DNA from: Actinomycetes bacterium
GTDB taxonomy: Bacteria; Actinomycetota; Actinomycetes; Actinomycetales; Microbacteriaceae
DNA: 64,000 bases
Direction: 5' to 3'
Assembly: GCA_023436775.1 (NCBI GenBank)
Contig: JAEZHW010000002.1
Coordinates: forward strand, 1 to 64,000
Shown here: positions 46,193 to 54,691 of the stretch, one piece after another
Layout: every line of letters starts with the position of its first letter
Numbering within the stretch: position 1 is the first letter of the stretch
Translations under genes and position numbers: made by a program
The notes under the pieces: generated by a model
The model's database searches: none
Told to the model about the DNA's origin: nothing
What the model saw: only the letters and a program-made list of their open reading frames with translations

Positions 46193-46749
46193 TGCGCTGC
46201 TCCGTTGTGCGCCGGGGGCAGGAGTGGGGCAGCCGCGGCGTCCAACATCTGCGGCACCTGGCCACGCAACCAGGGACTGAACGCATAGGGCGCCAGCTCG
46301 ACCGCGGCGGCGAGCTGTTCCAAGTTCTCCACCCACGCCCACTCGGCGACCTCATCAGGATCTGGCAGCAGGTCGCCTCGGAGACGCCCGATGTAGACCG
46401 GGCAGTGTTCATGCTCGATCACGCCACTGGCATCGACCGCACGGTACCGGAAGTCTGGGAGCACCTCGGTCAACCCTTCGACCTCGGTACCAAGTTCTTC
46501 CCGAACCCGACGTGCGACGGCGTCCAGCATGTGCTCGCCTGGCCTCGGATGTCCGCAGCAACTGTTCGTCCACACACCCGGCCAGCTGCGCTTACTCAGG
46601 GCCCGACGGGTAATCAGGACGCGGCCGAGGTCATCAACCAGGTAGCAACTGAAGGCGAGGTGCAGTGGTGTGTCCGTGGAATGCACGGTCTCGCGATCCG
46701 CGGTACCAATCGGCGTACCCTCATCGTCGAGCAGCACAACGAGATCCAT
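46189..46749 (-). CDS. idi: Isopentenyl-diphosphate delta-isomerase, type I
   Basis: Idi interconverts IPP and DMAPP, supplying the starter for CrtE. The 186-aa Nudix-fold protein has the catalytic Cys in TNSCCGHPRPGEH, the Nudix-like RRVREELGTEV and the metal-binding EHEHCPVYIG with the catalytic Glu. It is the first gene of the carotenoid operon. The ATG follows an AAAGGGGA ribosome site. Repeats upstream (46767-46789) may be regulatory. Confidence 0.94.
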   Translation of the reverse strand: MDLVVLLDDEGTPIGTADRETVHSTDTPLHLAFSCYLVDDLGRVLITRRALSKRSWPGVWTNSCCGHPRPGEHMLDAVARRVREELGTEVEGLTEVLPDFRYRAVDASGVIEHEHCPVYIGRLRGDLLPDPDEVAEWAWVENLEQLAAAVELAPYAFSPWLRGQVPQMLDAAAAPLLPPAHNGAAQ

Positions 46750-46766
46750 CGGCGCATCCCCTTTCC

Positions 46767-46789
46767 TAGCCTATCTAGTCAATAGCCTA
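46767..46789. repeat. TAGCCTA direct repeats upstream of the carotenoid operon
   Basis: TAGCCTA occurs at 46767-46773 and 46783-46789, a 16-bp period, with CTAGTCAA between. The repeats are 18-40 bp upstream of the idi ATG. On the minus strand they read TAGGCTA, close to -10 hexamers, so promoter elements or an operator are both possible. An additional TTGCC/GGCAA inverted repeat lies further upstream near 46801. Confidence 0.4.
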
Positions 46790-46916
46790 CCGTGCATGTT
46801 GCCAAGAACGCTAGGCAATAGACGTGACAAGTGCTCGAAAGTCTAACCAACGGTGCAGGGACTGACGACAATGTGTCAGGACCTGGCGGGCTCCGTGTCT
46901 GCTGCGGGGGGCGACG

Positions 46917-46932
46917 CCAGCGATTTCGCTGG
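46917..46932. terminator. Hairpin after the TPR-like gene
   Basis: CCAGCG and CGCTGG pair around ATTT, 38 bp downstream of the stop of the gene at 46970, with GGCTCC/GGAGCC flanks that could extend it. No clear T-tract. The 220-bp gap between idi and this gene holds otherwise only the repeats noted above. Confidence 0.4.
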
Positions 46933-46969
46933 AGGAGCCATTCAAGACATCGTGAGTGAGCGGCGCGAG

Positions 46970-47473
46970 TTAACGGCGCGATTGGCGTTCCAGGCGAATC
47001 GCTTCGCGAATCGCAGTCCGACCGCGGCGACGATCGCCCGCGGCATCGTAGGCCAGCCCGAGGCGAAACCACGTCCGCCAGTTGTCAGGATCCGTCTCGG
47101 CCTCCTGCTGGAACTGGTCAAACACCGCCAGGGCAGCTTCCTTGTCCGGACGCCCACTGGGCATCAGCGGTACCTCAACGTCCGGAAGACCACCCTCGGC
47201 GTCGAGGATGCGACCGAGGCGATTGGCGTTCGCGCCAAAGCGAATGTCAGCCAAGACGCCATACATCGCGAGCAGGGGAATCACAATGAAGGCCGCCCCC
47301 ATGACGACACCGACCAACTCGCCGCTCGAGAGCAAGGCAATCGCCTCGCGCCCAACGAAAAACAGGTAGATGCCGAGCACCACCAGCATGAACATGACCC
47401 ACAGGAACGCCGCCTTGGAACTCCCCCAGCCGGCCCGGGTCGAGGTCTCGTGCGCTCGAGGTTCCTCAGTCAT
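46970..47473 (-). CDS. Membrane protein with C-terminal TPR-like segment
   Basis: The 167-aa protein has two membrane helices (about 22-42 and 55-76) and a cytoplasmic C-terminus whose last 55 residues (AALAVFDQFQQEAETDPDNW, TWFRLGLAYDAAGDRRRGRTAIREAI) resemble one and a half TPR motifs. No name can be given. It overlaps dapB by ATGA, and downstream genes on the same strand end here. A role with dapB is not evident. Confidence 0.72.
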   Translation of the reverse strand: MTEEPRAHETSTRAGWGSSKAAFLWVMFMLVVLGIYLFFVGREAIALLSSGELVGVVMGAAFIVIPLLAMYGVLADIRFGANANRLGRILDAEGGLPDVEVPLMPSGRPDKEAALAVFDQFQQEAETDPDNWRTWFRLGLAYDAAGDRRRGRTAIREAIRLERQSRR

Positions 47474-48216
47474 GAGTCAAGACCGAGCAGCGAGTCCAGA
47501 CCCACGGTGAGTCCGTGCGAGGTCGGCAACGCCTTGAGCGCGAGTGCAATACCGTCACGGTAGGAATCGGCGGACATCGTCAGGTGATCAATGGTCAGGG
47601 TCTCGCCGGTGCCGCCGAAGATCACCTGCTGACGCGCCACCACGCCCGGCAAGCGCAGGCTGTGCAACGGGATGCCGTCTCGGACCTGGCCGCGCGCCTC
47701 CTGGTCACCAAACGGCGCTGCAAACGGTGGCAGGCCAGCCTGCTTGCGAGTCTGCGACAGCAGTTCGGCCGTGCGCACCGCGGTACCCGACGGTGAGTCC
47801 ACCTTGCGATCGTGATGGGCCTCGATGATCTCCACTGCAGCAAAGAACTTGGCGGCAGTCGCGGCGAGACGCGAGCCCAGCACTGACCCAAGCGAGAAGT
47901 TCGGCACCACAATGACCCCGGGCGCGTCGGCACCGCGCTGGCGCAGACGCTCGTCAAGGTCAGCCAGGGCCGCGGCGTCCCACCCCGACGTGGCAATCAA
48001 TGTCGGAATCCCCGCCTCGATGGCGATCGAAACGAGCGCCTTGCTGGCATGGATGGTCGTCGCATCGATCAGTAGATCCGCCTCGCGGATCCCATCCGGT
48101 GCATCGGCCGAGCCCAGCTCGAGCACCAGCTCAAAGCCGTCCGTGTTGCGAACCACATCAGCGATCACGCTGCCGAGCCGGCCTCGTGCGCCTGCCAGCG
48201 CCACCCTCTTGGTCAT
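47470..48216 (-). CDS. dapB: 4-Hydroxy-tetrahydrodipicolinate reductase
   Basis: DapB reduces the DapA product with NAD(P)H. The 248-aa protein has the Rossmann motif VALAGARGRLGSVIADVV, the NADP-loop DLLIDATTIHAS, NFSLGSVLGSRLAATAAKFF, the substrate motif EIIEAHHDRKVDSPSGTA with its catalytic His and Lys, and the C-terminal GIALALKAL. With dapA and dapF, three lysine/DAP steps are encoded in this window, in separate places. Confidence 0.93.
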   Translation of the reverse strand: MTKRVALAGARGRLGSVIADVVRNTDGFELVLELGSADAPDGIREADLLIDATTIHASKALVSIAIEAGIPTLIATSGWDAAALADLDERLRQRGADAPGVIVVPNFSLGSVLGSRLAATAAKFFAAVEIIEAHHDRKVDSPSGTAVRTAELLSQTRKQAGLPPFAAPFGDQEARGQVRDGIPLHSLRLPGVVARQQVIFGGTGETLTIDHLTMSADSYRDGIALALKALPTSHGLTVGLDSLLGLDS

Positions 48217-48225
48217 ACCTCGAGT

Positions 48226-48846
48226 CTATCGATGCGGCGCCGCTGCCAAGTTCGACAGCGTCGGGAACCCGGTGAGCAATTCTGGCGGCAGGTGCCCGGA
48301 GTCATTGTGAGCGATCAGCACATGTGGACGGATCGTGCGGACCCGAATCACCGTCAGGCCGCAGTTGACCTGGCTGATGGTCAGCCAGCGCCAGGCCGGA
48401 GCGTCCAGCACGTGCCGGGTGAACCAAGCGATGACGAAGTTGTGCGTCACGAGCAGTTCGTGACGGTCCTCACCCGAGGGCGTCATCCACTCAGCGAAGG
48501 CGTCCGCCATTTGGGCCGAGCCAGCTTCCCACTGCTCCTGCGTAAACCCACCGTAGAAGCTCTCAAAGCCCTTAGGCATGTCCGGTTCCGGTCCGTCCGG
48601 GATGCAGTCCATCAGCAGCGAGGAGGCCACCGAGTCGTCGCGACCGAGCCCAGCCATGATGCGCTGCGCCGTCTCCTCGGTGCGCTGCAGCGGGGAATGC
48701 CATAGGTGCGTCAGGGGCACATTCCGCAGCCGTTGCGCGATGCGGTCGGCCTGCTGACGGCCCCGGTCCGACAACGGACCATCGTCGACGCCAAATTCAG
48801 CACCTTCATGTTCGCCATGACGAACCAGATAGAGGAACCTCGACAC
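48226..48846 (-). CDS. Histidine phosphatase (phosphoglycerate mutase-like)
   Basis: The 206-aa protein has the catalytic RHGEHEG motif (about 9-15), SPLQRTEETAQRI, and the second His in LVTHNFVIAWF. That is the branch-2-free histidine phosphatase architecture; substrate unknown. GTG at 48846, preceded by AAGGAGG, is the best start. It ends 9 bp upstream of dapB, so the two may be co-transcribed. Confidence 0.87.
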   Translation of the reverse strand: MSRFLYLVRHGEHEGAEFGVDDGPLSDRGRQQADRIAQRLRNVPLTHLWHSPLQRTEETAQRIMAGLGRDDSVASSLLMDCIPDGPEPDMPKGFESFYGGFTQEQWEAGSAQMADAFAEWMTPSGEDRHELLVTHNFVIAWFTRHVLDAPAWRWLTISQVNCGLTVIRVRTIRPHVLIAHNDSGHLPPELLTGFPTLSNLAAAPHR

Positions 48847-48872
48847 TGAGGCCTCCTTCCACAAATCCCCAC

Positions 48873-48890
48873 CCTCGGGAACGCCCGAGG
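48873..48890. terminator. Hairpin after the AKR-fold gene
   Basis: CCTCGGG (48873-48879) pairs with CCCGAGG (48884-48890) around AACG, a stable tetraloop-sized turn, 53 bp downstream of the AKR-fold stop and upstream of the histidine phosphatase. Confidence 0.6.
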
Positions 48891-48942
48891 ACCCGAACCA
48901 GCCTAGGCGACTCCACTCCCCTTTGGGCGAGGCATACGGAAA

Positions 48943-49974
48943 CTACCTGGGTCCTCCCAGTTGAAAGAAGCTACCGATTCCCGACTCTGGCCCGGAAACA
49001 GCGTCAAGTTGGGCGACATGTTCCTCGGCGAGTTGCAGACGGCTACCAGCAATCAGCGAATCAACATGATTCACACTGCCAGCACTCACGACCGGAGCGA
49101 CGACCTGCAGCCTGGTGAGCAGCCAAGCGATGGCAATCGAGGCCGGCTGCACGCCATACTCCCCTGCGACCTGCTCGACCTGCTTGAGGATGCGCAGCCC
49201 GCGGCGGTCATGGTGCCGATGTGCGATGATGCCGCGCTCGCTGCGCAGAGCCCGATCCCGGTCGCTGTAGAGGCCCGTGAGGTACCCGTTGGCCAAGGCA
49301 TGCTTGGGCATCACGGCCAGCGACTGCACGGCAACGAGCCGTGCAAACTCGCGTTCAAACTCGTTGCGCTGCACCAGGTTGTACGTCGTTTGCACCGCGG
49401 ACAGCAGCGGTGCTCCGATCATTCCGGCAGCGATGCGGGCCTGCAACAATTGCACGCCCGACACATCACCGCCGGCAACGAGCCGGGCCTTGCCCGCAGC
49501 GATGATCTCTTCCGCTGCCGAGAGTAGGTTGTCCAGCGCGCCCTGCCCCTTGCCGCCGTGCAGCACCAGCAGATCCAGCCGGTCGGTCCCGAGCCGCGTC
49601 AGGGTGGCGTCCACAGCGGCGCGCATCCCAGCCGGGGTTTGCTGGATCCCCTCCGCACGACCTACGGTGGCCGAGAGGACCAAGTGATCACGCACGCCGC
49701 GTGCGGCAAGCCACCGGCCAATCATCCGCTCACTATTGCCGGCTGCATGGTGGTCGGCGGACTGGATGAGGTTCCCACCAGCCGCCACGAAGCGATCCAG
49801 AATGGCGTGCGCTGCGGACTCCTGCACGCTCCACCCGAAGGTGCTCCCAAAGAGCGCCAGCGGGAAGACGTCGAGCCGTGTCCCCTCGTCATCAGCAGTT
49901 CCGATGACGCGCCGAAGCGGCGTTGGCACCCGCAACGGGGCAACGCGCAGATCTGGCGACAACTGCGACGACAT
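48943..49974 (-). CDS. Aldo/keto reductase-fold protein with degenerate active site
   Basis: The 343-aa product aligns over its length with AKRs of the Tas/YajO type: LFGSTFGW, RFVAAGGNLIQ, SERMIGRWLAARG, AAVDATLTRLGTDRLDLLVLH, the later VQTTYNLVQR and GYLTGLY, and the C-terminal AIAWLLTRLQVVAPVVSAGS cofactor segment. The usual Asp and Tyr of DTADxY are replaced (Q71 and H76 in QSADHHAAGNSE), and the catalytic Lys is a Thr (SATVGR). The His (LVLH, H139) is kept. Catalysis in the usual AKR manner seems unlikely; a pseudoenzyme or NADPH-binding role is inferred. ATG at 49974 follows CAGGGAG. Confidence 0.8.
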   Translation of the reverse strand: MSSQLSPDLRVAPLRVPTPLRRVIGTADDEGTRLDVFPLALFGSTFGWSVQESAAHAILDRFVAAGGNLIQSADHHAAGNSERMIGRWLAARGVRDHLVLSATVGRAEGIQQTPAGMRAAVDATLTRLGTDRLDLLVLHGGKGQGALDNLLSAAEEIIAAGKARLVAGGDVSGVQLLQARIAAGMIGAPLLSAVQTTYNLVQRNEFEREFARLVAVQSLAVMPKHALANGYLTGLYSDRDRALRSERGIIAHRHHDRRGLRILKQVEQVAGEYGVQPASIAIAWLLTRLQVVAPVVSAGSVNHVDSLIAGSRLQLAEEHVAQLDAVSGPESGIGSFFQLGGPR

Positions 49975-50158
49975 CGAAACTCCCTGACCTAAGTTCGAAG
50001 TATCCTCACGGTAGCAGTGCTGGAATCGTGGGGATTCTCGCGACGGCGTGTCGTAAGACAACTGTGACATTGCACGACAAATTCCCGGTCGAGTGCGGAA
50101 AATCCGTGTCCGGCGAGGCGGCCCCGCACTCGAGAACACCGCTGTTCAGGAACGCAGC

Positions 50159-50187
50159 GAGGCCCGCCCCCAGTGGGGACGGGCCTC
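50159..50187. terminator. Terminator of pnp
   Basis: GAGGCCCGCCCC (50159-50170) pairs with GGGG-A-CGGGCCTC (50175-50187), a 12-bp stem with one bulged A and a CAGT loop. It lies 23 bp after the pnp stop. The remaining gap of about 170 bp up to the AKR-fold start holds no gene I can support. Confidence 0.75.
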
Positions 50188-50209
50188 GTTCAGGCGTTGC
50201 TTCGCGCGA

Positions 50210-52444
50210 TTACTCGGCGGCAGCAGCCTCGGCCTCGTCGAGGACCGGCACCAGCGACAGCTTGCCGCGGTCATCGATCTTCGAAATTTCGACCTGGATC
50301 TTCTGACCCACCGAGAGCACATCCGCGACGTCCTCAACCCGCTTGCCACCGGCAAGCTTGCGGACCTCCGAAACGTGCAGCAGACCGTCGCGACCCGGCA
50401 CCAGCGAGATGAAGGCGCCGAAGTCAACGGTCTTCACCACGGTGCCGAGGTAGCGCTCGCCGACCTCGGGGTTCAGCGGGTTCGCGATGGCGTTGATCGC
50501 CGCACGAGCCGCCTCGGCCGACGGACCGTCGGTGGCACCGATGTAGACGGTGCCGTCCTCTTCGATCGAGATCTCGGCGCCGGTGTCGGCCTGGATCTGG
50601 TTGATGACCTTACCCTTGGGGCCGATCACCTCACCGATCTTGTCGACCGGGATGTTCACGCTGATCACGCGCGGCGCGGTCGGAGCCATCTCGTCCGGCT
50701 CGCCGATGGCGGCCTGCAGGACATCGAGGATCGCGGTACGAGCCTCCTTGGCCTGGCTCAGGGCACCAGCCAGCACGCTGGCCGGGATACCGTCCAGCTT
50801 GGTGTCGAGCTGAATCGCGGTGATGAACTCGCTGGTACCAGCGACCTTGAAGTCCATGTCACCCAGCGCGTCCTCAGCACCCAGGATGTCGGTCAGGGTG
50901 GCGTAGCGAGTCTCGCCGTCGACCGTGTCGCTGACCAGGCCCATCGCAATACCGGCAACGTGCGCACGCAGCGGCACACCGGCATTCAGCAGCGACAGGG
51001 TCGAGGCACAGACCGAACCCATCGAGGTAGAACCGTTCGAACCCAAGGCCTCGGAGACCTGGCGGATCGCGTACGGGAACTCCTCGCGGCTCGGCAGTAC
51101 CGGCACGAGGGCGCGCTCGGCCAGGAAGCCGTGACCGATCTCACGGCGCTTCGGGCTGCCGACCCGGCCGGTCTCACCGGTCGAGTACGGCGGGAAGTTG
51201 TAGTGGTGCAGGTAGCGCTTGCTGGTCACCGGGGACAGCGAGTCGATCTGCTGCTCCATCTTGAGCATGTTCAGCGTGGTCACGCCCAGGATTTGGGTCT
51301 CACCGCGCTGGAAGATGGCCGAGCCGTGCACGCGCGGGATGACCTCAACTTCGGCGTCCAGCGCACGGATGTCGCGCAGGCCACGGCCGTCGATGCGGAC
51401 ACCCTCGGTGAGGATGCGGCCGCGAACGATCTTCTTGGTCACCGACTTGTAGGCGGCGCTGACCTGGGCGTTGGCTTCCTCGGCCAGTTCACCGGCAGCA
51501 ACCTTGGCCGCGATGGCTTCCTTGACGCGAGCCTTCAGTTCGTCGTCCGCGTTCTGACGCTCCTGCTTGTCCGCAATCTGGTAGATCGTGGTGAGCTCGG
51601 CTTCGGCCAGCTCGGCAACAGCGGCATAGGTCTCTTCGGTGTAGGGCAGGAAGACCGGGTAGTCCTGGACTTCCTTGGCGCTCTGGGCAGCCAGTTCCTG
51701 CTGCGCCTTGACCAGTTGCTTGATGAAGGGCTTGGCGGCCTCGAGGCCGGCAGCAACCACATCTTCGCTCGGCTTGATGGCGCCGCCCTGGATCAGGCCC
51801 CAGCTGTGCTCCGTGGCTTCCGCTTCCACCATCATGATGGCGACGTCTTCGACACCGTTCTTGTCCACGACGACACGGCCGGCAACGACCAGGTCGAACA
51901 CGGCGTTCTCGAGCTGCGAGTGCTTCGGGAAGGCTACCCACTGGCCGTCGATGAGGGCGAGGCGGACGCCACCGATCGGGCCGCTGAAGGGCAGACCCGA
52001 GATCTGGGTCGAGGCGCTGGCGGCGTTGATGGCCAGTGCGTCGTAGAACTCGTCCGGAGCGATCGAGAGCACGGTCACCACGATCTGGACCTCGTTGCGC
52101 AGACCGTCAACGAAGGACGGGCGCAGCGGGCGGTCGATCAGACGGCAGACCAGGATGGCCTCGGTCGAGGGACGGCCTTCACGACGGAAGAAGGAGCCCG
52201 GGATCTTGCCTGCGGCGTAGGAACGCTCTTCGACGTCCACGGTCAGCGGGAAGAAGTCGAACTGATCCTTCGGCTGCTTGCTCACCGAGGTGGCCGACAA
52301 CAGCATGGTGTCGTCATCGAGGTAGGCAGCGACAGCACCCTGTGCCTGCTGGGCCAGACGGCCGGTCTCGAAACGGATGGTGCGGGTGCCGAACTTGCCG
52401 TTGTCCAGAACGGCAGTGGCGGACTTGATTTCAGGACCCTCCAA
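50210..52444 (-). CDS. pnp: Polyribonucleotide nucleotidyltransferase (PNPase)
   Basis: PNPase degrades RNA 3' to 5' phosphorolytically and is part of the decay machinery with RNase J. The 744-aa protein has two RNase PH domains ([36 protein letters not shown]), and [19 protein letters not shown] in the second. A KH domain follows ([20 protein letters not shown], about 598), then an S1 domain ([22 protein letters not shown], about 660). The start is a TTG at 52444, 7 nt after AGGAG, giving the common N-terminus [15 protein letters not shown]. The Shine-Dalgarno sits in a hairpin (52452-52468). Confidence 0.96.
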   Translation of the reverse strand: MEGPEIKSATAVLDNGKFGTRTIRFETGRLAQQAQGAVAAYLDDDTMLLSATSVSKQPKDQFDFFPLTVDVEERSYAAGKIPGSFFRREGRPSTEAILVCRLIDRPLRPSFVDGLRNEVQIVVTVLSIAPDEFYDALAINAASASTQISGLPFSGPIGGVRLALIDGQWVAFPKHSQLENAVFDLVVAGRVVVDKNGVEDVAIMMVEAEATEHSWGLIQGGAIKPSEDVVAAGLEAAKPFIKQLVKAQQELAAQSAKEVQDYPVFLPYTEETYAAVAELAEAELTTIYQIADKQERQNADDELKARVKEAIAAKVAAGELAEEANAQVSAAYKSVTKKIVRGRILTEGVRIDGRGLRDIRALDAEVEVIPRVHGSAIFQRGETQILGVTTLNMLKMEQQIDSLSPVTSKRYLHHYNFPPYSTGETGRVGSPKRREIGHGFLAERALVPVLPSREEFPYAIRQVSEALGSNGSTSMGSVCASTLSLLNAGVPLRAHVAGIAMGLVSDTVDGETRYATLTDILGAEDALGDMDFKVAGTSEFITAIQLDTKLDGIPASVLAGALSQAKEARTAILDVLQAAIGEPDEMAPTAPRVISVNIPVDKIGEVIGPKGKVINQIQADTGAEISIEEDGTVYIGATDGPSAEAARAAINAIANPLNPEVGERYLGTVVKTVDFGAFISLVPGRDGLLHVSEVRKLAGGKRVEDVADVLSVGQKIQVEISKIDDRGKLSLVPVLDEAEAAAAE

Positions 52445-52451
52445 GGGTCGT

Positions 52452-52468
52452 CTCCTGTCTTTCAGGAG
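52452..52468 (-). promoter_or_regulatory. Hairpin sequestering the pnp Shine-Dalgarno
   Basis: On the minus strand CTCCTG-AAAGA-CAGGAG forms a perfect 6-bp stem whose right arm contains the AGGAG ribosome site. Opening would be needed for initiation at the TTG 7 nt downstream. It is a candidate element for translational control of pnp. Confidence 0.5.
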
Positions 52469-52861
52469 CATGCAGGCACGATGTATGGGGCGAGGCCCTC
52501 GCGCTGATCGTTCAGTAGAAGCAGTCAGGTTCCAACGCCCTGCCAACCACCACCGAAGACCAGCATCCTGCCTGCCTGCTTCGTTGTTTCTGTACTTCAA
52601 CCCTTCTCAGGGCCATCGTCAGTCTATCAGCGCGCATGCAAATTGGCTGATTTTCCTAGCATGCCTTCCTTGCGTGGCGTGGAGGGGCGCCGCGACGGTT
52701 ATTTTCCGATTGCTGTCAAGTTTCACCGAGTTCTGAATTTCGCTGTGGGCGATCATTGTCTCCGATCAGTCGCTTCTGCTATAGAGAAGCCAAGCGATTG
52801 CTAGACAATGGTGAAGTCCATTGCCAAATCCGGTGCGCGTCAGGGCGCAGGAGAGAACCGG

Positions 52862-53755
52862 GTGAGCAATATGGGAATTTCCGTATTGCGGGCGGGGCAG
52901 ACGGGGAATGCTCGTTTGGCCTTTGCCCTGAGTGGGGGTGCCGTATGGGGCGCTGCCCACGTTGGAGTGCTGCGCGCGCTCGACGAGCACGGCATCGTGC
53001 CGGACCTGATTACCGGTACCAGCGTCGGCTCGGTCATCGGTGCTGCCCTCGCAGCAGGTCGAACCTGGCAGGAGCTGGATGCGTTTGCCCGGGGGCTCAA
53101 GCTCACCGACTTTGCTCGACCATCCCTGCGACCCAGGCTCGGCATCCTGTCGACTGGCATCATGCATCGCACCTTGCGCGCGCTCGGCATTCCCGACACC
53201 TTCGATCAGTTCCGCACGCCGTTCGGCGCGGTCGCTACCGATGTTGTCGCTCGTGCTCCCCTCACGATGTCGACCGGCAATGTCGCGACCGCGCTCCGGG
53301 CGAGCGTGGCAGTGCCACTGGTGTTCGAAGCGCGCGTGCGCCACGGCCGATTACTGGTTGATGGCGGCACCAGCGCGAACCTTCCCCTCGGTGCTGCCTT
53401 TGAACTCGGGGCCGAGCGCGTGCTGGGGATCCGCGTGCTCGGCGAATGGGAAGGTCCCCCGATTGCGCACCCCATCGCGCAACACCGGGTTGCGGCGATG
53501 GAACGCCGGCGCTCCGTGCTGGTGATTAAGCCCTTCTTGGATCAGTGGTCGCCCTGGGACATCAAAGCGATCCCACAGCTCATTGAAGCGGGCTATAGCG
53601 AAACCATGCGTCAACTGGCCCGGCCCGCGGCGCAGGCCTGGCTCCAGGAGGCCCGCCCGCTCACTCCGAGCCTCGACGCTGCACCTCGCTCCCGCCGCCA
53701 CAACACTGTCTGCCAACGGGAGCCACAGCACGCGCTGGTCTCAGCCGTGGCCTAA
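52862..53755 (+). CDS. Patatin-like phospholipase family protein
   Basis: A 297-aa serine hydrolase of the patatin/RssA group. It has FALSGGAVWGAAHVGVLRAL in the oxyanion position, the nucleophile motif GTSVGS, and the catalytic Asp in LLVDGGTSANLPLGAA. The oxyanion loop reads GGAVWG rather than GGGxRG. The GTG at 52862, 7 nt after AGGAGA, is preferred; an upstream ATG at 52808 and a downstream ATG at 52871 are alternatives. The gene lies opposite to and between rpsO and pnp. The 417-bp stretch between the pnp and patatin starts contains the two promoters' sequence, AT-rich near 52700, but no gene. Confidence 0.85.
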   Translation: MSNMGISVLRAGQTGNARLAFALSGGAVWGAAHVGVLRALDEHGIVPDLITGTSVGSVIGAALAAGRTWQELDAFARGLKLTDFARPSLRPRLGILSTGIMHRTLRALGIPDTFDQFRTPFGAVATDVVARAPLTMSTGNVATALRASVAVPLVFEARVRHGRLLVDGGTSANLPLGAAFELGAERVLGIRVLGEWEGPPIAHPIAQHRVAAMERRRSVLVIKPFLDQWSPWDIKAIPQLIEAGYSETMRQLARPAAQAWLQEARPLTPSLDAAPRSRRHNTVCQREPQHALVSAVA

Positions 53756-53759
53756 ACGA

Positions 53760-53790
53760 CGAAAGCCACCGCAAAACGCGGTGGCTTTCG
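53760..53790. terminator. Strong bidirectional terminator between patatin gene and rpsO
   Basis: CGAAAGCCACCGC and GCGGTGGCTTTCG form a perfect 13-bp stem with the loop AAAAC. It lies 5 bp after the patatin stop and 12 bp after the end of rpsO, so it can serve both. Confidence 0.9.
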
Positions 53791-53802
53791 TGAGAAGACT
53801 GA

Positions 53803-54072
53803 CTATCGGCGCAGACCGAGACGCTCGATCAGCGAGCGGTAACGGTTGATGTCCACGCGCTGCAGGTAGCCCAGCAGGCGGCGACGCTGACCAACGAGCA
53901 GCAGCAGGCCACGACGCGAGTGGTGGTCGTGCTTGTGCTCCTTGAGGTGCTCAGTCAGGTCCTTGATCCGCTGCGTCAGGATCGCGACCTGGACCTCCGG
54001 AGAACCGGTGTCACCAGGGGCGGTGGCGTACTCGGCGATAATCGCCGTCTTCTTCTCTGCACTCAGCGACAT
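53803..54072 (-). CDS. rpsO: 30S ribosomal protein S15
   Basis: S15 binds 16S rRNA helices and organises the platform. The 89-aa sequence [19 protein letters not shown]...[20 protein letters not shown] is a clean family match of normal length. An AGAAGGAGA ribosome site precedes the ATG. It is the classic neighbour of pnp, here separated by the oppositely oriented patatin gene. The 156 bp upstream, up to the DUF1304 start, contain TAGGCT as a possible -10. Confidence 0.97.
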   Translation of the reverse strand: MSLSAEKKTAIIAEYATAPGDTGSPEVQVAILTQRIKDLTEHLKEHKHDHHSRRGLLLLVGQRRRLLGYLQRVDINRYRSLIERLGLRR

Positions 54073-54228
54073 GCGTTTCTCCTTCTAGCTCGCTGCGCGG
54101 TGCCAAATCCCGGATGGATTGGCGCTCTGGATCCGCGGCCGATCAAACGGCAACCGGTACAGCCTACCAGACGCCAGGCTGGACTGTCTGCCTGCCGAAT
54201 TGGTGACCCCGCTGACTAGGCTGTGCAC

Positions 54229-54630
54229 ATGACGGTGATCATCACGGTGCTGGCTACCTTGGCCGCAGTGCTGCACATTGTGTTCTTCTACCTTGAAAGC
54301 GTTGCGTGGGCTAGGCCCACCGTGCACAACCTCTTTGGGGTCCGCACCCCGGAGGACGCGGCCGTGATGAAACCCTTCGCATACAACCAGGGCTTCTACA
54401 ACCTCTTCCTCGCCATCGAAGTGCTGCTTGGCGTGGTGCTGATCGGTTTCGGCCAGACCGCGGTCGGTTTCGCACTTGCGGTGTTCGGCCTCGCCTCGAT
54501 GCTGGCCGCGGCCATCGTGCTGTTGGTCAGTAACCGCAAGCTCTGGAAGGGCGCCGCGGTGCAGGGTCTGCTGCCGCTGGTCGCCCTGGCACTCTACCTG
54601 GTCAGCCTGACCGCACCGGACCTGGCCTAA
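54229..54630 (+). CDS. DUF1304 integral membrane protein
   Basis: The 133-aa protein has four membrane helices and the family blocks HIVFFYLESVAW, LFGVRTPEDAAVMKPFAYNQGFYNLFLA and VGFALAVFGLASMLAAAIVLL. DUF1304 members are found across bacteria and their function is unknown. I use the ATG at 54229 instead of the GTG two codons upstream. The following hairpin (54637-54667) ends the transcript. Confidence 0.85.
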   Translation: MTVIITVLATLAAVLHIVFFYLESVAWARPTVHNLFGVRTPEDAAVMKPFAYNQGFYNLFLAIEVLLGVVLIGFGQTAVGFALAVFGLASMLAAAIVLLVSNRKLWKGAAVQGLLPLVALALYLVSLTAPDLA

Positions 54631-54636
54631 CACGCA

Positions 54637-54667
54637 GGTCGGGAGCCGCCATTGGCGACCCCCGACC
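54637..54667. terminator. Terminator between DUF1304 and the SIS gene
   Basis: GGTCGGG (54637-54643) pairs with CCCGACC (54661-54667), with an inner CGCC/GGCG stem inside. It separates convergent genes and can act in both directions; it is also the end of the long sugar operon on the minus strand. Confidence 0.65.
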
Positions 54668-54691
54668 TTGAGGTATGCTCCCACGCCTCCC

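Noticed and set aside
50093..52507. Plus-strand open frame of 804 codons
   Set aside because: Complement of pnp in a GC-rich genome; no family motifs, and pnp is unambiguous on the other strand.
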